A stretch of 64,000 nucleotides of DNA from positions 60,561 through 124,560 of the forward strand of contig NZ_FNCN01000010.1 of NCBI RefSeq assembly GCF_900100605.1, in the 5' to 3' direction. Made by a program: the position numbers and the translations under genes. This DNA comes from Sinosporangium album. GTDB taxonomy: Bacteria > Actinomycetota > Actinomycetes > Streptosporangiales > Streptosporangiaceae. Below are positions 26,027 to 36,155 of this stretch, in pieces (position 1 is the stretch's first letter; each line of letters begins with the position of its first letter). Below the pieces are notes generated by a model. The model worked only from the letters and a program-made list of their open reading frames with translations. It searched no databases and was not told where the DNA came from.

Positions 26027-27487
26027 TCAAAGCGGGAGTCCGGCGGGCGTGCGGCGGCGCCACGGGTAGGCACGCTCGAGTTGGCCCGCGAGGGCGAGGA
26101 CCGTGCCGTCACACCACCGGCCGCCGATGAGCTGGACGCCGAGCGGCAGGCCGGCCTGGGGCTCGACGAGGGGAATGGAGATGGCCGGCAGGCCCAGCAT
26201 GTTGGCCAGCACGGTGAGCGAGGCGGTCTCCTCCGCCCGCCGCAACGGCAGCCACGGATCCGTGTCCTGTCCCTGCCAGAGGGCTCCCTCGCTCGGGGGC
26301 AGGACGGGGTTGGTCGGGGTGAGCAGGACATCGACGGCGTCCCACGCCTTGTACATCTCGGCCGAGCGCAGCTGAAGCTCCAGCACGGTCGTCACGTAGG
26401 TGAGGGAGTCGGTGTCGCGCGCGGCCTGTCGAAGGGTGCGGTTGAGCGGCTCGACGGCGGACTCGTCGATGACCACGCAGTCGGCCGATCCCGTCGCGTA
26501 GAGGAGGTCGAAGCGGGACTTGAACCAGTCCTGGTCGAGCCCCGGGATGGACTGCTCGACCACCTCGTGCCCGAGGTCGGAAAGAAGATCGGCCGCCCGG
26601 CGGACGACGGCCTCGGCCACCGGGTCGACCTCCGCGGGAAAGGCCGGCTGGAGGTTGAGCCCGATGCGCAGCCGTTCCGGGTCGCGCTGGGCCTGCCGGC
26701 GGAACGGCACGGCGGGCGGGGGGGCGCCGTACCATCCGGTCGGTGGAGCCGCGGCGAAGACATCGAGGATCGCCGCGGTGTCCTCCACGGTCCAGGTCAG
26801 CACCCCCTCCGTCGTGAAGCCCTCAAGGTAGTGCGCACTCGTCGGGACACGGCCACGGCTCGGCTTCAGCCCGACCAGCCCGCAGAAGCTGGCCGGCTCG
26901 CGGATCGAGCCCGCCCCGTCGGACCCGTGGGCCAACGGCAGCATTCCGGCCGCCACCGCCGCCGCCGCGCCGCCGCTGGAGCCTCCCGGGCTGTGGTCGA
27001 GATTCCACGGGTTACGCGTGACGCCGTGGCGGACGGACTCGGTGACCGACACAGTGCCGAACTCCGGCGACGTCGTCGCGCCGACGAATACGAAGCCGGC
27101 CTCGCGCAGGGCACGCACCGCCGGGGCGTCCGCGTCCATGAAGTGGTGCTCGATGGCGTTCGACGCGCTGCACAGGGGCCAGCCGCGGACCGGGTGAAGG
27201 TCCTTGATCGCGATGGGGACGCCGAGGAACGGTGGCAGCGTCCAGTTGCCGGAGACCGCGGTGTCCGCCACGTCGGCGGCCCTGCGGGCTTCTTCGGAGG
27301 CGACGTGGCAGAAGGCGTTCAACGCGGGATCGAGCGCGGCGATGCGCGTCAGATAACCTTCGAGGACTTCGCGTGAGCTGACCTCGCGGGCCGCGATACG
27401 GGCGGCGAGCTCAGTGGCGCTCGGCCAGCCCTCGGGACCGGTGCCGACGGGCTCCGCGAGGGCGTGTGGGGGGAGGGTCTCGGTCAT
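26027..27487 (-). CDS. Amidase, amidase-signature family
   Basis: The 486-aa enzyme has the Ser-cisSer-Lys triad of the family: lysine in PFLGVPIAIKDLHPV, cis-Ser in DHSPGGSSGGAAAAVAAG and nucleophile Ser in AHGSDGAGSIREPASFCGLV. It hydrolyses a linear amide to acid plus ammonia or amine. It is the first intact gene of the operon that continues through the ligase, ALDH and peptide transporter, so it probably releases a carboxylate or an amine for those steps. Confidence 0.92.
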   Translation of the reverse strand: MTETLPPHALAEPVGTGPEGWPSATELAARIAAREVSSREVLEGYLTRIAALDPALNAFCHVASEEARRAADVADTAVSGNWTLPPFLGVPIAIKDLHPVRGWPLCSASNAIEHHFMDADAPAVRALREAGFVFVGATTSPEFGTVSVTESVRHGVTRNPWNLDHSPGGSSGGAAAAVAAGMLPLAHGSDGAGSIREPASFCGLVGLKPSRGRVPTSAHYLEGFTTEGVLTWTVEDTAAILDVFAAAPPTGWYGAPPPAVPFRRQAQRDPERLRIGLNLQPAFPAEVDPVAEAVVRRAADLLSDLGHEVVEQSIPGLDQDWFKSRFDLLYATGSADCVVIDESAVEPLNRTLRQAARDTDSLTYVTTVLELQLRSAEMYKAWDAVDVLLTPTNPVLPPSEGALWQGQDTDPWLPLRRAEETASLTVLANMLGLPAISIPLVEPQAGLPLGVQLIGGRWCDGTVLALAGQLERAYPWRRRTPAGLPL

Positions 27488-27529
27488 CGTGCCTCCTTGG
27501 AGAAGTGGGCAAGACGGCGGGCAGGACGC

Positions 27530-27634
27530 CGGCCGGGGGTGGGGTCACTGGCGCGCAGAAGCCGCGTGTAGGGATGCTCGGGTTTGTCCAGCACCTGCGA
27601 GGTCGTGGCTGATGGAGAGGTAGGCCACCCCGCC
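27530..27634 (-). pseudogene. Collapsed fragment of a peptide ABC transporter ATPase
   Basis: In the 337-bp gap ahead of the amidase, the minus strand reads GVAYLSISHDL and, after a +1 shift, QVLDKPEHPYTRLLRASDPT. In intact DppF-type ATPases the H-loop (FISHDL) and the C-terminal EVLxxPxHPYTRxLL motif are separated by roughly 30 residues. Here that middle has been deleted and the frame broken. A short open frame from 27697 (MQHVRRKSTATAAIALPLI) leads into the fragment. This is a decayed second transporter gene just under the operon promoter. Confidence 0.6.
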
Positions 27635-27750
27635 GGTCATGATCAGGGGCAGTGCGATCGCTGCCGTCGCAGTGCTTTTCCGCCGCACGTGTTGCATGTC
27701 GATCTGCCAATCGCGCCATGGGTGCCACTGATCGCTCAGCGCCCCTAAGC

Positions 27751-27786
27751 TATTCGAACGATCGCTCAAATAAGGGCTGATGTCAA
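27751..27786 (-). promoter_or_regulatory. Promoter/operator of the amidase operon
   Basis: On the minus strand TTGACA (plus-strand tgtcaa, 27781-27786) is followed after 17 bases by GATCGT as -10. A 21-bp palindromic operator (27751-27771; core TTCGAACGATCGCTCAAA on the plus strand) overlaps the -10. The same operator with the same 9-base gap to TTGACA occurs at 30934-30969. A repressor bound here would block transcription toward the amidase. Confidence 0.7.
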
Positions 27787-27824
27787 GAGCTGGGAAGACA
27801 GTCAGGAAAGAGGAAAAGCAGCTG

Positions 27825-30800
27825 TCAGACAGACTGCTCGACTTCGGCGAGCGCGTCTGCGAGGACGTCGAGGAACAGCTCACAATCGGCCGCCGTCAGC
27901 ACGAGCGGCGGCTTGATCTTGAGGACGTTGTCGTCCGGCCCGTCGGTGGAGAGCAGGACCCCGCGCGCCTTGGCCGCCTCCTTGACCGCTGCGGCCTGCG
28001 CGGTGGCCGGTCGCCGGTCTTCAAGGCTCAGCTCGACCCCGAGAAAGAGTCCCTCGCCGCGGACATCCCCGATGAGCGGGTGCCGTTCCTGAAGGCGGCG
28101 CAAGCCGTTCAGGAGCTGGTCGCCGCGCCGGCGGGCGTGTGCCTGCAGACCCTCGTCACGCATGACGTCGAGAACGGCCAGTCCCACCTCGGCGGAGACC
28201 GGGTTGCCGCCGAAGGTGTTGAACCACTCCATCCCGGTCACGAACGACTGCGCGACCTCGGGGGTCGTCACCACGGCGGCAAGGGGATGGCCGTTGCCGA
28301 GCGGCTTTCCCATCGTGACGATGTCGGGCACGACGCCTTGCAGCTCGAAGCCCCAGACGTGCCGGCCCACGCGTCCGAGGCCCACCTGCACCTCGTCCGC
28401 GACGCACAGGCCGCCGGCCTTTCTGACGTGTTCGAACGCGCTGCTGAGGTAGCCGCCAGGGTAGACGACCTGGCCGCCGCAGCTCTGCAGGGATTCGGCG
28501 AAGAACGCGGCCGGGCGCCGCCCCGCTGCGTTGAGCGCGAAGAGCCGCTCGGCGACGGAGTCGGCGTACCGGGGGCCGAGATCGTCGTCCTGCCCGGCCC
28601 GAAGCCGCCCGCGGTAGGGATCCGGCAGCTCACAGACATGCGTGGTGTCCGGTCGGCCGCGCCCGCCGGCGCGGTTGAACTTGTACGGGCTCAGGGCCAC
28701 CTGCGAGCTGAGATGCCCGTGGTAGGCATGGTCGAGGACCAGAGTGTCGACCGCGCCGGTGTGGGCCATGGCCAGCCGCAGTGCCAGGTCGTTGGCCTCA
28801 GAGCCGGAATTCACGAAGAAGCAGACCCGCAGCGGGTCCGGCAGGAGTTGGACCAGCCGGCGGGAGTAGTCGACGACCGACTCGTGCAGATACCGGGTGT
28901 TGGTGTTGAGGCGCGTCGCCTGCCGATGGGCGGCGGCGACGACCCGGGGATGACAGTGGCCCACGTGGCAGACGTTGTTGACCAGGTCCAGCCATGACCT
29001 GCCGGAAGCGTCGAAGAGGTAGGCGCCCTCGCCGCGGACGATATGCAGTGGCTCGCGGTAGGAGATGCTCATGGCCCTGCTGAAATTCGTGCGGCGCCGG
29101 GCGGCGATGCCGGCCGCGTCGCGTCGCGGGCGGGTCGCGACGCCGGCCTCGCGGCCCAGGAACAGGTTGGGGTCGGCGCTGACGCTCATCCACAGATCCG
29201 CCTCCTCGGCCGGCCCCGCACCCGGGAAGGCGGCACCGAAGCCCAGCAGGTGCGTCAGCAGCTGAAGATGCAGGTGGGGCGGCCGGCCGCCGGGGTGCTC
29301 CTCGTCGCCGAGGGTTCCCAGCTCGTCGCCCGCCTCCAGTTCGAAGCCGGGGACGAGCCGGGCGATCGACACCGGATCCAGGTGCCGGTAGAGCGTCCAG
29401 AACGGCACACCGTCCTCTGTACGGTGTTCCAGCACGACCGTCCCCGCCGGATCGGCCGCCACCGCGTGCACGACGCCGGGCAGCGGGCAGCGCACGCTGC
29501 TTCCCGCGTCGGCGTAGAGATCGCATCCCAGGTGAACCGACCGCCGGTGGCCGCCGGACTCATCCGACTGCCGCGCCTGGTGGGTCTGCCGGTCCTCGCC
29601 GTAAGGGCCCAGGGCGAAGGCGGCGCCCGCGCGGGTGACGTGATCGCGCACCCAGGCGGATGCGACCGCGGGATCCGCGGGTTGGGCGACGTCGAACGGC
29701 GCGTCGTTCCAGCCGAGCGTGACCGTGCGTGCGGTGCCGACGTCCTCGCCCAGGACGGACATGGGATCGGCCGCACCGGACTCGAAATGCCGCCGCACCG
29801 CACGTGCCCGCGGGTTGGCCTCGAAACCGACCGCGTCGCGCAGCCGGAAGTGGGCGAGGTCGGAGCTGGTGCCGGCCAGCCGTCGCAGTGCCTGTGTCAC
29901 CCCGTGCTGGCTGATGAGCAGGTAGTCATTGGCCGGGTCCTTGGCGTGCTGGTGAGCGGACATGCACACGCTTATGGCCAGCCGGGTGCGCATGAGGTCG
30001 AACAGCACCTCAAGTTCCGCCGGCTGCAGCGGTGAGACCTCGTCATAGCCCGCGACCAGGGGCAACACCTCTCCCAGTGGATCGGCATGGCCTTGCATGG
30101 CATAGGCGCCCGCCACCGCCAGACCGCAGATACGGGGGTTCCACGCCACGTCGCCGAAGTCGATGAGTCCCGCGACGCCGCCGGCGTCGTCCACCAGGAT
30201 GTTGAGTTCGTTGGCGTCGTTGTGGATGACCTGGTGAGGCAGCGCGGCGATCCGCGGTAAGACGTGGTCACGGTAGCGATCGAAGACCTCCAGCACCAGC
30301 GGCCGGAGTCTGTCGGCGACCTGGGGCGCGAAGGCCGCGACCCGGGGTGCGCTGGTCAGATTCCACAGCAACTCGCGCCGCATGGCCGGGTGGGTGAAGT
30401 CTCCCAGCGCGCGGTCGACGATCGCCACATGACGGCCGAGGTCACGCAGGCGCTCCACCGTCGGCGTCACCTCGGCCCAGGGATGCCCGCTTACCCAGGT
30501 CAGCATCCGCGCAGTGCGCTCGCTGCCGGCCCATGGTGTCCGTACAGCGGAGCGGCCGTCCCGCGCCCGCACCACGCGCGGGGCCGGGGGTGGGTTGTCC
30601 TGTTCCGCCAGGTGCAGCAGCACGGCGTCCTGGAGTTCGAGCTCCGCCGGATCGGTGTCCGGAGCGTGGAGTTTGAAGACGTAGCGCTCGCCGTCGGCGG
30701 TGCGCAACCGGAAGTTCAGGTCCGTCTCGCCGGGGAGACGATCCAGGCGCCCCCGCAGGCCGTAGAGCGTGTACGCGATCCGAGCGGCCTGATCAAGCTC

Positions 30801-30878
30801 GTCGCCGTCGGTCGGAGAAGTCGCGGCTCGGCCATCAGCGCGCTCACCGCCGCCGAGATGGCCTTCTTTCGTATGCAT
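27825..30878 (-). CDS. Kinase / M23 / class-III aminotransferase fusion (hydroxylysine kinase-phospholyase-like)
   Basis: The 1017-aa protein has three domains. Residues about 25-330 form an APH-type kinase, with HNDANELN (219-226) and DFGD (240-243) as in human hydroxylysine kinase. Residues about 380-575 form an M23 metallopeptidase-like domain with H449/D453 and HLHL (535-538). Residues about 600-1015 form a class III PLP enzyme with NSGSEAN, D828 and the PLP lysine K858 in [13 protein letters not shown], most like AGXT2/ETNPPL/PHYKPL. Human PHYKPL converts 5-phosphohydroxylysine to aminoadipate semialdehyde. The ALDH7 and HglS genes nearby fit that reaction. Ethanolamine as substrate is the main alternative. 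The start at 30878 follows GGAGAG. Confidence 0.85.
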   Translation of the reverse strand: MHTKEGHLGGGERADGRAATSPTDGDELDQAARIAYTLYGLRGRLDRLPGETDLNFRLRTADGERYVFKLHAPDTDPAELELQDAVLLHLAEQDNPPPAPRVVRARDGRSAVRTPWAGSERTARMLTWVSGHPWAEVTPTVERLRDLGRHVAIVDRALGDFTHPAMRRELLWNLTSAPRVAAFAPQVADRLRPLVLEVFDRYRDHVLPRIAALPHQVIHNDANELNILVDDAGGVAGLIDFGDVAWNPRICGLAVAGAYAMQGHADPLGEVLPLVAGYDEVSPLQPAELEVLFDLMRTRLAISVCMSAHQHAKDPANDYLLISQHGVTQALRRLAGTSSDLAHFRLRDAVGFEANPRARAVRRHFESGAADPMSVLGEDVGTARTVTLGWNDAPFDVAQPADPAVASAWVRDHVTRAGAAFALGPYGEDRQTHQARQSDESGGHRRSVHLGCDLYADAGSSVRCPLPGVVHAVAADPAGTVVLEHRTEDGVPFWTLYRHLDPVSIARLVPGFELEAGDELGTLGDEEHPGGRPPHLHLQLLTHLLGFGAAFPGAGPAEEADLWMSVSADPNLFLGREAGVATRPRRDAAGIAARRRTNFSRAMSISYREPLHIVRGEGAYLFDASGRSWLDLVNNVCHVGHCHPRVVAAAHRQATRLNTNTRYLHESVVDYSRRLVQLLPDPLRVCFFVNSGSEANDLALRLAMAHTGAVDTLVLDHAYHGHLSSQVALSPYKFNRAGGRGRPDTTHVCELPDPYRGRLRAGQDDDLGPRYADSVAERLFALNAAGRRPAAFFAESLQSCGGQVVYPGGYLSSAFEHVRKAGGLCVADEVQVGLGRVGRHVWGFELQGVVPDIVTMGKPLGNGHPLAAVVTTPEVAQSFVTGMEWFNTFGGNPVSAEVGLAVLDVMRDEGLQAHARRRGDQLLNGLRRLQERHPLIGDVRGEGLFLGVELSLEDRRPATAQAAAVKEAAKARGVLLSTDGPDDNVLKIKPPLVLTAADCELFLDVLADALAEVEQSV

Positions 30879-30933
30879 GGCATCTCTCCACCCGCGTTCA
30901 AGGGTCGTCGGCGATCGCTCGACGGACGAAATG

Positions 30934-30969
30934 TATTCGAACGATCGCTCAAATTGAAGAGGATGTCAA
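30934..30969 (-). promoter_or_regulatory. Promoter/operator of the kinase-aminotransferase fusion gene
   Basis: It is the same arrangement as 27751-27786: TTGACA (plus-strand tgtcaa at 30964-30969), a 17-base spacer, GATCGT as -10, and the identical 21-bp operator at 30934-30954 over the -10. The transcript start would lie roughly 50 bases before the fusion-gene ATG. The TetR gene lies just upstream on the same strand. Confidence 0.7.
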
Positions 30970-31081
30970 GGGTGTTATCCGGAGAAATGTCGCTGCCACG
31001 CACATGGTCCGGCCATGACGGGATCCGGTATGCGTGGCAGTCGGAGAAGGTGATCGCCCGGTGATCGCGGGGAGGCGGGCG

Positions 31082-31837
31082 CTACAGCCCGGTAGGCTTT
31101 TCGCGCGGCTCAATCGTCAGCTCGGCACGCCGCAGCAGCAGTTGGGTATCCGGTAGATTCACGTCACAGGCTTCCAGAGCGCGTCCTTCACGACTCGCGC
31201 CCATCAGGGCGAGTCCCATCTCGGCGAAACGCTCGCAGAGCTGCGGGATCTTCAGTTCGCCGTGCGGGCGATACCAGTGGGCCACGCCGGTCGTCATCTG
31301 CAGCAACGCGAGCCGTGCCACGGTGCCGCGGTCCTTGAAGGTGCCGTCATGGACCCCGGCCGAAAGGATCGACGACCACACCGTTTCGTAGGCGTCCCGC
31401 TGCTGCAGGATGTCCTGCCGTACCTGCCCGGTCAAGGCGTGGAACTCGTGGTCGGCCACTTTGGCGGCCCGGGGGTTGCGGGCGTGGAAGGCGACGTGGG
31501 AGGCGATGACCGCGGCCAGGCGCTCAGCCGGATCCGCGACATCACGCAGGGTCTCCTCACCGCTGGAGACCAGGACGTCAAGAGTCCGGCGCATGACCGC
31601 TTCCAGGAGCTCGTCCTTGGACGACGCGTAATAGTACATCGCCGAGACGGCGACGCCTGCGGCGTCCGCGATGTCGCGGATTCCCGTGCCGTGGAAACCC
31701 CGCTCGGAGAAGAGCCAGGTAGCGGTGCGAAGGAGGTGCAGCTCTGTCTGCTCGGACTGTGCCCGGCGCGAGGAGCCGGCCCTGATCCGGCCGCCTCTGG
31801 GACGGCGGTTACCGCCGTTCTGGTTGGTAGTGGCCAT
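31082..31837 (-). CDS. TetR-family transcriptional repressor
   Basis: The 251-aa protein has a TetR DNA-binding domain (about residues 30-80: LRTATWLFSERGFHGTGIRD, then DAAGVAVSAMYYYASSKDEL) preceded by a basic, Gly/Arg-rich tail, and a helical ligand domain like those of KstR2/FadR-type regulators. It starts 8 bases after the phosphotriesterase-like gene stop, so both probably share a transcript. The repeated palindrome at 27751 and 30934, and a weaker form at 32975, are its likely sites. The inducer is unknown; a pathway metabolite is expected. Confidence 0.9.
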   Translation of the reverse strand: MATTNQNGGNRRPRGGRIRAGSSRRAQSEQTELHLLRTATWLFSERGFHGTGIRDIADAAGVAVSAMYYYASSKDELLEAVMRRTLDVLVSSGEETLRDVADPAERLAAVIASHVAFHARNPRAAKVADHEFHALTGQVRQDILQQRDAYETVWSSILSAGVHDGTFKDRGTVARLALLQMTTGVAHWYRPHGELKIPQLCERFAEMGLALMGASREGRALEACDVNLPDTQLLLRRAELTIEPREKPTGL

Positions 31838-31845
31838 CGCTTCGA

Positions 31846-32967
31846 CTATCCCACAGTGAGGATGGCGGCGGGGTTGTCCACCGTGACCATCATGATCTCG
31901 GCGTCACTCATCCCCATGTGCCGCATCAACGGGAGGGCGCTCTCAAGGATGTGGGTGTATCCGGGACCACCGTAGCGACGGAGATACACCTTCTGGCAGA
32001 TGTCCTGGGCGACCAGCAGTCGGTCGCCGAATCCCGCTTCGATCAACATCTGCAGCCATTCGATCCGGGTGCGGTCGTTGGGGCGGCGCGCGTCGGGGTT
32101 GAAGGCGTAGTAGCTGGATTCCTGGCCGAACAGGTCGAGCTCCAGGTAGCACCCCGTCCGGGCGAGTTCGAGCAGGTCGTCGGACCGCCAGAGCGTTCGG
32201 TCGAGATGGGACATGATCGTCCGCTCCGGCTGTCCGCCCGCATCCATGACCGTGCGCAAGGCGTGTAACGGCGCTTCGGGATGGCGGCCGGGATGGATCT
32301 GCAGCGGTGCCCCGGTCGCCACCTGCGCTCGACAGGCCGCCCGGAGCACCTTCTCCTCGACCGGATGCACGGGCCAGCTCAGGCCGATCTCTCCGACGAC
32401 CCCGGCGCGGACGCCGGTGTCGTCCACGCCGACCTCCACGTCCCGCGTGATCTCGTCCCGAACGGCGTCCACGGGCATGTCGGCCAGGCCCGCGGGGTGG
32501 TAGTCGCGAGAGTAATAGCCGCTGCCCATCACGATGTGGACCCCGGTGGCACGCGACACCCGGGCCAGCCCGAGCGGGTCGCGCCCCATCCCCACACAGG
32601 ATGAGTCCACCACCGCGCCGCCTCCGGCGGACCGGTAGAGCGACAGCTCCTCGACGGCGTCCGTCTCGGAGAGCAGCCGCAGGTTGTCGAGGTTCAGGAC
32701 GGTGCGCCGGATCCAGTCGTAGTTGTCGGGCCGCACCGGTTCGGCGACCTTCGCGCGCACCGACGCGGGGAACTCCCGGGCGACGGCCGGCTGCTCCGGG
32801 CTCGACGGCGGCGCGCCGGCCACCGGCTGGAGACCCCACGGCTGGATGATCGCCGACATGTCGCACAGGACGTGTTCGTGTGGCTGAGTATGCCCGAGCT
32901 CGGCGGGCTCGATGTCGCCGAGCACGGTGCGAACGCGACGAGCCGGCCGCGGCGGAAGATCTGCCAT
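31846..32967 (-). CDS. Phosphotriesterase-family (PTER-like) amidohydrolase
   Basis: The 373-aa TIM-barrel hydrolase has the phosphotriesterase-family ligands: HxH in LGHTQPHEHVL, a bridging acid in VVGEIGLSWPV (Glu where bacterial PTE has carboxylated Lys), His in PLQIHPGRH, His in TIMSHLDRT and Asp in LLVAQDICQK. Mammalian PTER of this family hydrolyses N-acetyltaurine, so an N-acyl or amide substrate is as likely as a phosphotriester. It begins 8 bases from a palindrome matching the shared operator and precedes tetR. Confidence 0.88.
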   Translation of the reverse strand: MADLPPRPARRVRTVLGDIEPAELGHTQPHEHVLCDMSAIIQPWGLQPVAGAPPSSPEQPAVAREFPASVRAKVAEPVRPDNYDWIRRTVLNLDNLRLLSETDAVEELSLYRSAGGGAVVDSSCVGMGRDPLGLARVSRATGVHIVMGSGYYSRDYHPAGLADMPVDAVRDEITRDVEVGVDDTGVRAGVVGEIGLSWPVHPVEEKVLRAACRAQVATGAPLQIHPGRHPEAPLHALRTVMDAGGQPERTIMSHLDRTLWRSDDLLELARTGCYLELDLFGQESSYYAFNPDARRPNDRTRIEWLQMLIEAGFGDRLLVAQDICQKVYLRRYGGPGYTHILESALPLMRHMGMSDAEIMMVTVDNPAAILTVG

Positions 32968-32974
32968 GGCCTTA

Positions 32975-33022
32975 GTCTATCGATCGTTTGGACAAATAAC
33001 CACTCGTGAAAGATCGTTTCAC
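32975..33022. promoter_or_regulatory. Two palindromes upstream of the PTER-like gene
   Basis: The first, 32975-32992 (GTCTATCGATCGTTTGGA), matches the shared TetR operator at about 12 of 18 positions in reverse orientation. The second, GTGAAA-GATCG-TTTCAC (33006-33022), has perfect 6-bp arms. TAGACT on the minus strand, 6 bases before the ATG, could be a -10 giving a leaderless message. The gap (32968-33131) follows the ALDH7 gene end. Confidence 0.5.
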
Positions 33023-33131
33023 TTCCACTGTTGGGTCGCGTCGGGAATGTCCCCCGCTCACTCGCCATCGTGGGTGTCCACCTGATCGGGGCCGGCCGCA
33101 TGGTGTGGCCGCCGGGTGTGGCCGCGGGGTG

Positions 33132-34667
<1,536 letters not shown>

Positions 34668-34732
34668 AAGTGTCTCTCCGTCGAAGTCGGGTGTCGGGTG
34701 TCGCGCGGACGGGGCGGGACGGGGCGGGACGG

Positions 34733-36130
34733 CTACCTGATGGCTTCGGTCAGTCCGAACGCCTGGGCGACGTGTTCGAGGGATTTTCCTTGCTGTTCCG
34801 CATAGAGGGCGAACGGGTCGAGCACCGGGCGTCCGATCTCATCGGAAAGCCGGTCGGCGTCGTAGCGGGCGGCTGCTTGAGTGTCGTTCCTCGAACCCTT
34901 CCCGCTCAGGTTGGACTGGAAGATCCCGGCCGCCGAGCGGGGCAGGAAGTCCTCGTAGACGATGGGTACGGCGCGCACCCAGCCCTGGTCGATGAGAGTG
35001 GCGAGGTCGGCCGTCGGTTTCCGCCCGTCGCGGGAGCGGTCGAGCACTGGATCATAGGTGAAGAACGCCTGCCGCTCGACCGCGAGATCCCGCTCCGTGG
35101 CGGGGAACCCCTGTTCCCAGATCGATCGGGCGACCTCGCCGCGATCGGCGTCGGGACAAGCGGCCAGATGGGCGTCGGTCTTGGCCAGCAGGGTGTCATA
35201 GCCGACCCGGCCGGCGGGAGTGAGCGCGATCCCACGAGCCTCCACCTCACCGAACCGCACGCGCAGCGATCCTGTTGCGACGCTGCCGTCCGGCTGGCGC
35301 AGGGCGCGCGGTTCGGCGAGCGCCCGAAACGACGTCTGGCGCAGCAGCACATCCGGACCCGACCAACGTGGCGGCCCCTGAATCGCGTCGATCATCGCAA
35401 CGCCACGGCCGGTCATCCTCCGGTAGAGATCGTCGATGTCGAGCACCCGGGGTGTCAGGTGATTGATATGCGTGCTGGTCACGCCGCCGATGTCGGCGGC
35501 GACTCCGGAGACCCGGGCCAGCGTCTCGTACCAGGCCCGGTCGACCGGCTCGGTGGACAGCTCGAATGCCTGGACGGCAAGGTGGAGGAAGCGTTCGGCT
35601 GCGGCCTCCGGCAACTCCCCGTGCCATTCGGCCTGATCAGCGAGCTCCAGCAGCTCAGGCGGGAAAAGCTGCCGCGCCGCGAGGAACCTCTCCAGCCGTT
35701 CCCGCAGGTCCGGCGTGAAGAAACGGGGATCGGCCGGGGTGAGCATGGAGGTGAAGACCCGGAACGGATTGCGTGCCAGTTCCCCGGCCTCGACGGGACG
35801 GAAAGCCGTCGAGACCACGGGCACGGCGCTGGAGGCGGCTTCCCGAAGGTCATAGAACCCGACCGGGTGCATACCCAGCGCCCCGAAGATGCGGGCGACC
35901 TGGTGCAGCTCGGCGGGGGTGCCGACCCGGATGGCGCCGTGCCGCTCGGCGGTGACCCTGCTGATGGATCCCAGCCGCTCAGCCTCCGCTCCCGCCCGCC
36001 GCAGGACGTTCTGATTGACCTCGCGGGATACCTCTACGAGCGTTGTGTAGGCGGGAACCTCCCGCCCGTACATCTCCGACAGCCGCTGCGCGAACGCCGC
36101 GCGCAGCCGCCATTGGGCGATCATTTTCAT
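34733..36130 (-). CDS. hglS: 2-oxoadipate dioxygenase/decarboxylase (DUF1338, HglS-like)
   Basis: The 465-aa protein matches the DUF1338/YdcJ family. The metal site and substrate arginine of HglS are recognisable: ERHGAIRVG (His-64, Arg-68), THINHLTPRVLDID (His-221/224) and RFGEVEARGIALTPAGR (Glu-295/297). HglS of Pseudomonas putida converts 2-oxoadipate to D-2-hydroxyglutarate with O2 and Fe(II). Length agrees with HglS. I chose the ATG at 36130 (AAAGGCAGC ribosome site); codons further upstream overlap the dehydrogenase gene. Confidence 0.9.
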   Translation of the reverse strand: MKMIAQWRLRAAFAQRLSEMYGREVPAYTTLVEVSREVNQNVLRRAGAEAERLGSISRVTAERHGAIRVGTPAELHQVARIFGALGMHPVGFYDLREAASSAVPVVSTAFRPVEAGELARNPFRVFTSMLTPADPRFFTPDLRERLERFLAARQLFPPELLELADQAEWHGELPEAAAERFLHLAVQAFELSTEPVDRAWYETLARVSGVAADIGGVTSTHINHLTPRVLDIDDLYRRMTGRGVAMIDAIQGPPRWSGPDVLLRQTSFRALAEPRALRQPDGSVATGSLRVRFGEVEARGIALTPAGRVGYDTLLAKTDAHLAACPDADRGEVARSIWEQGFPATERDLAVERQAFFTYDPVLDRSRDGRKPTADLATLIDQGWVRAVPIVYEDFLPRSAAGIFQSNLSGKGSRNDTQAAARYDADRLSDEIGRPVLDPFALYAEQQGKSLEHVAQAFGLTEAIR

Positions 36131-36155
36131 GAGCTGCCTTTCGAGTTGGGGATGG

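Noticed and set aside
25976..27376. Plus-strand open frame opposite the amidase
   Set aside because: Antisense of a gene with an intact catalytic triad; the translation is compositionally biased and shows no motif.
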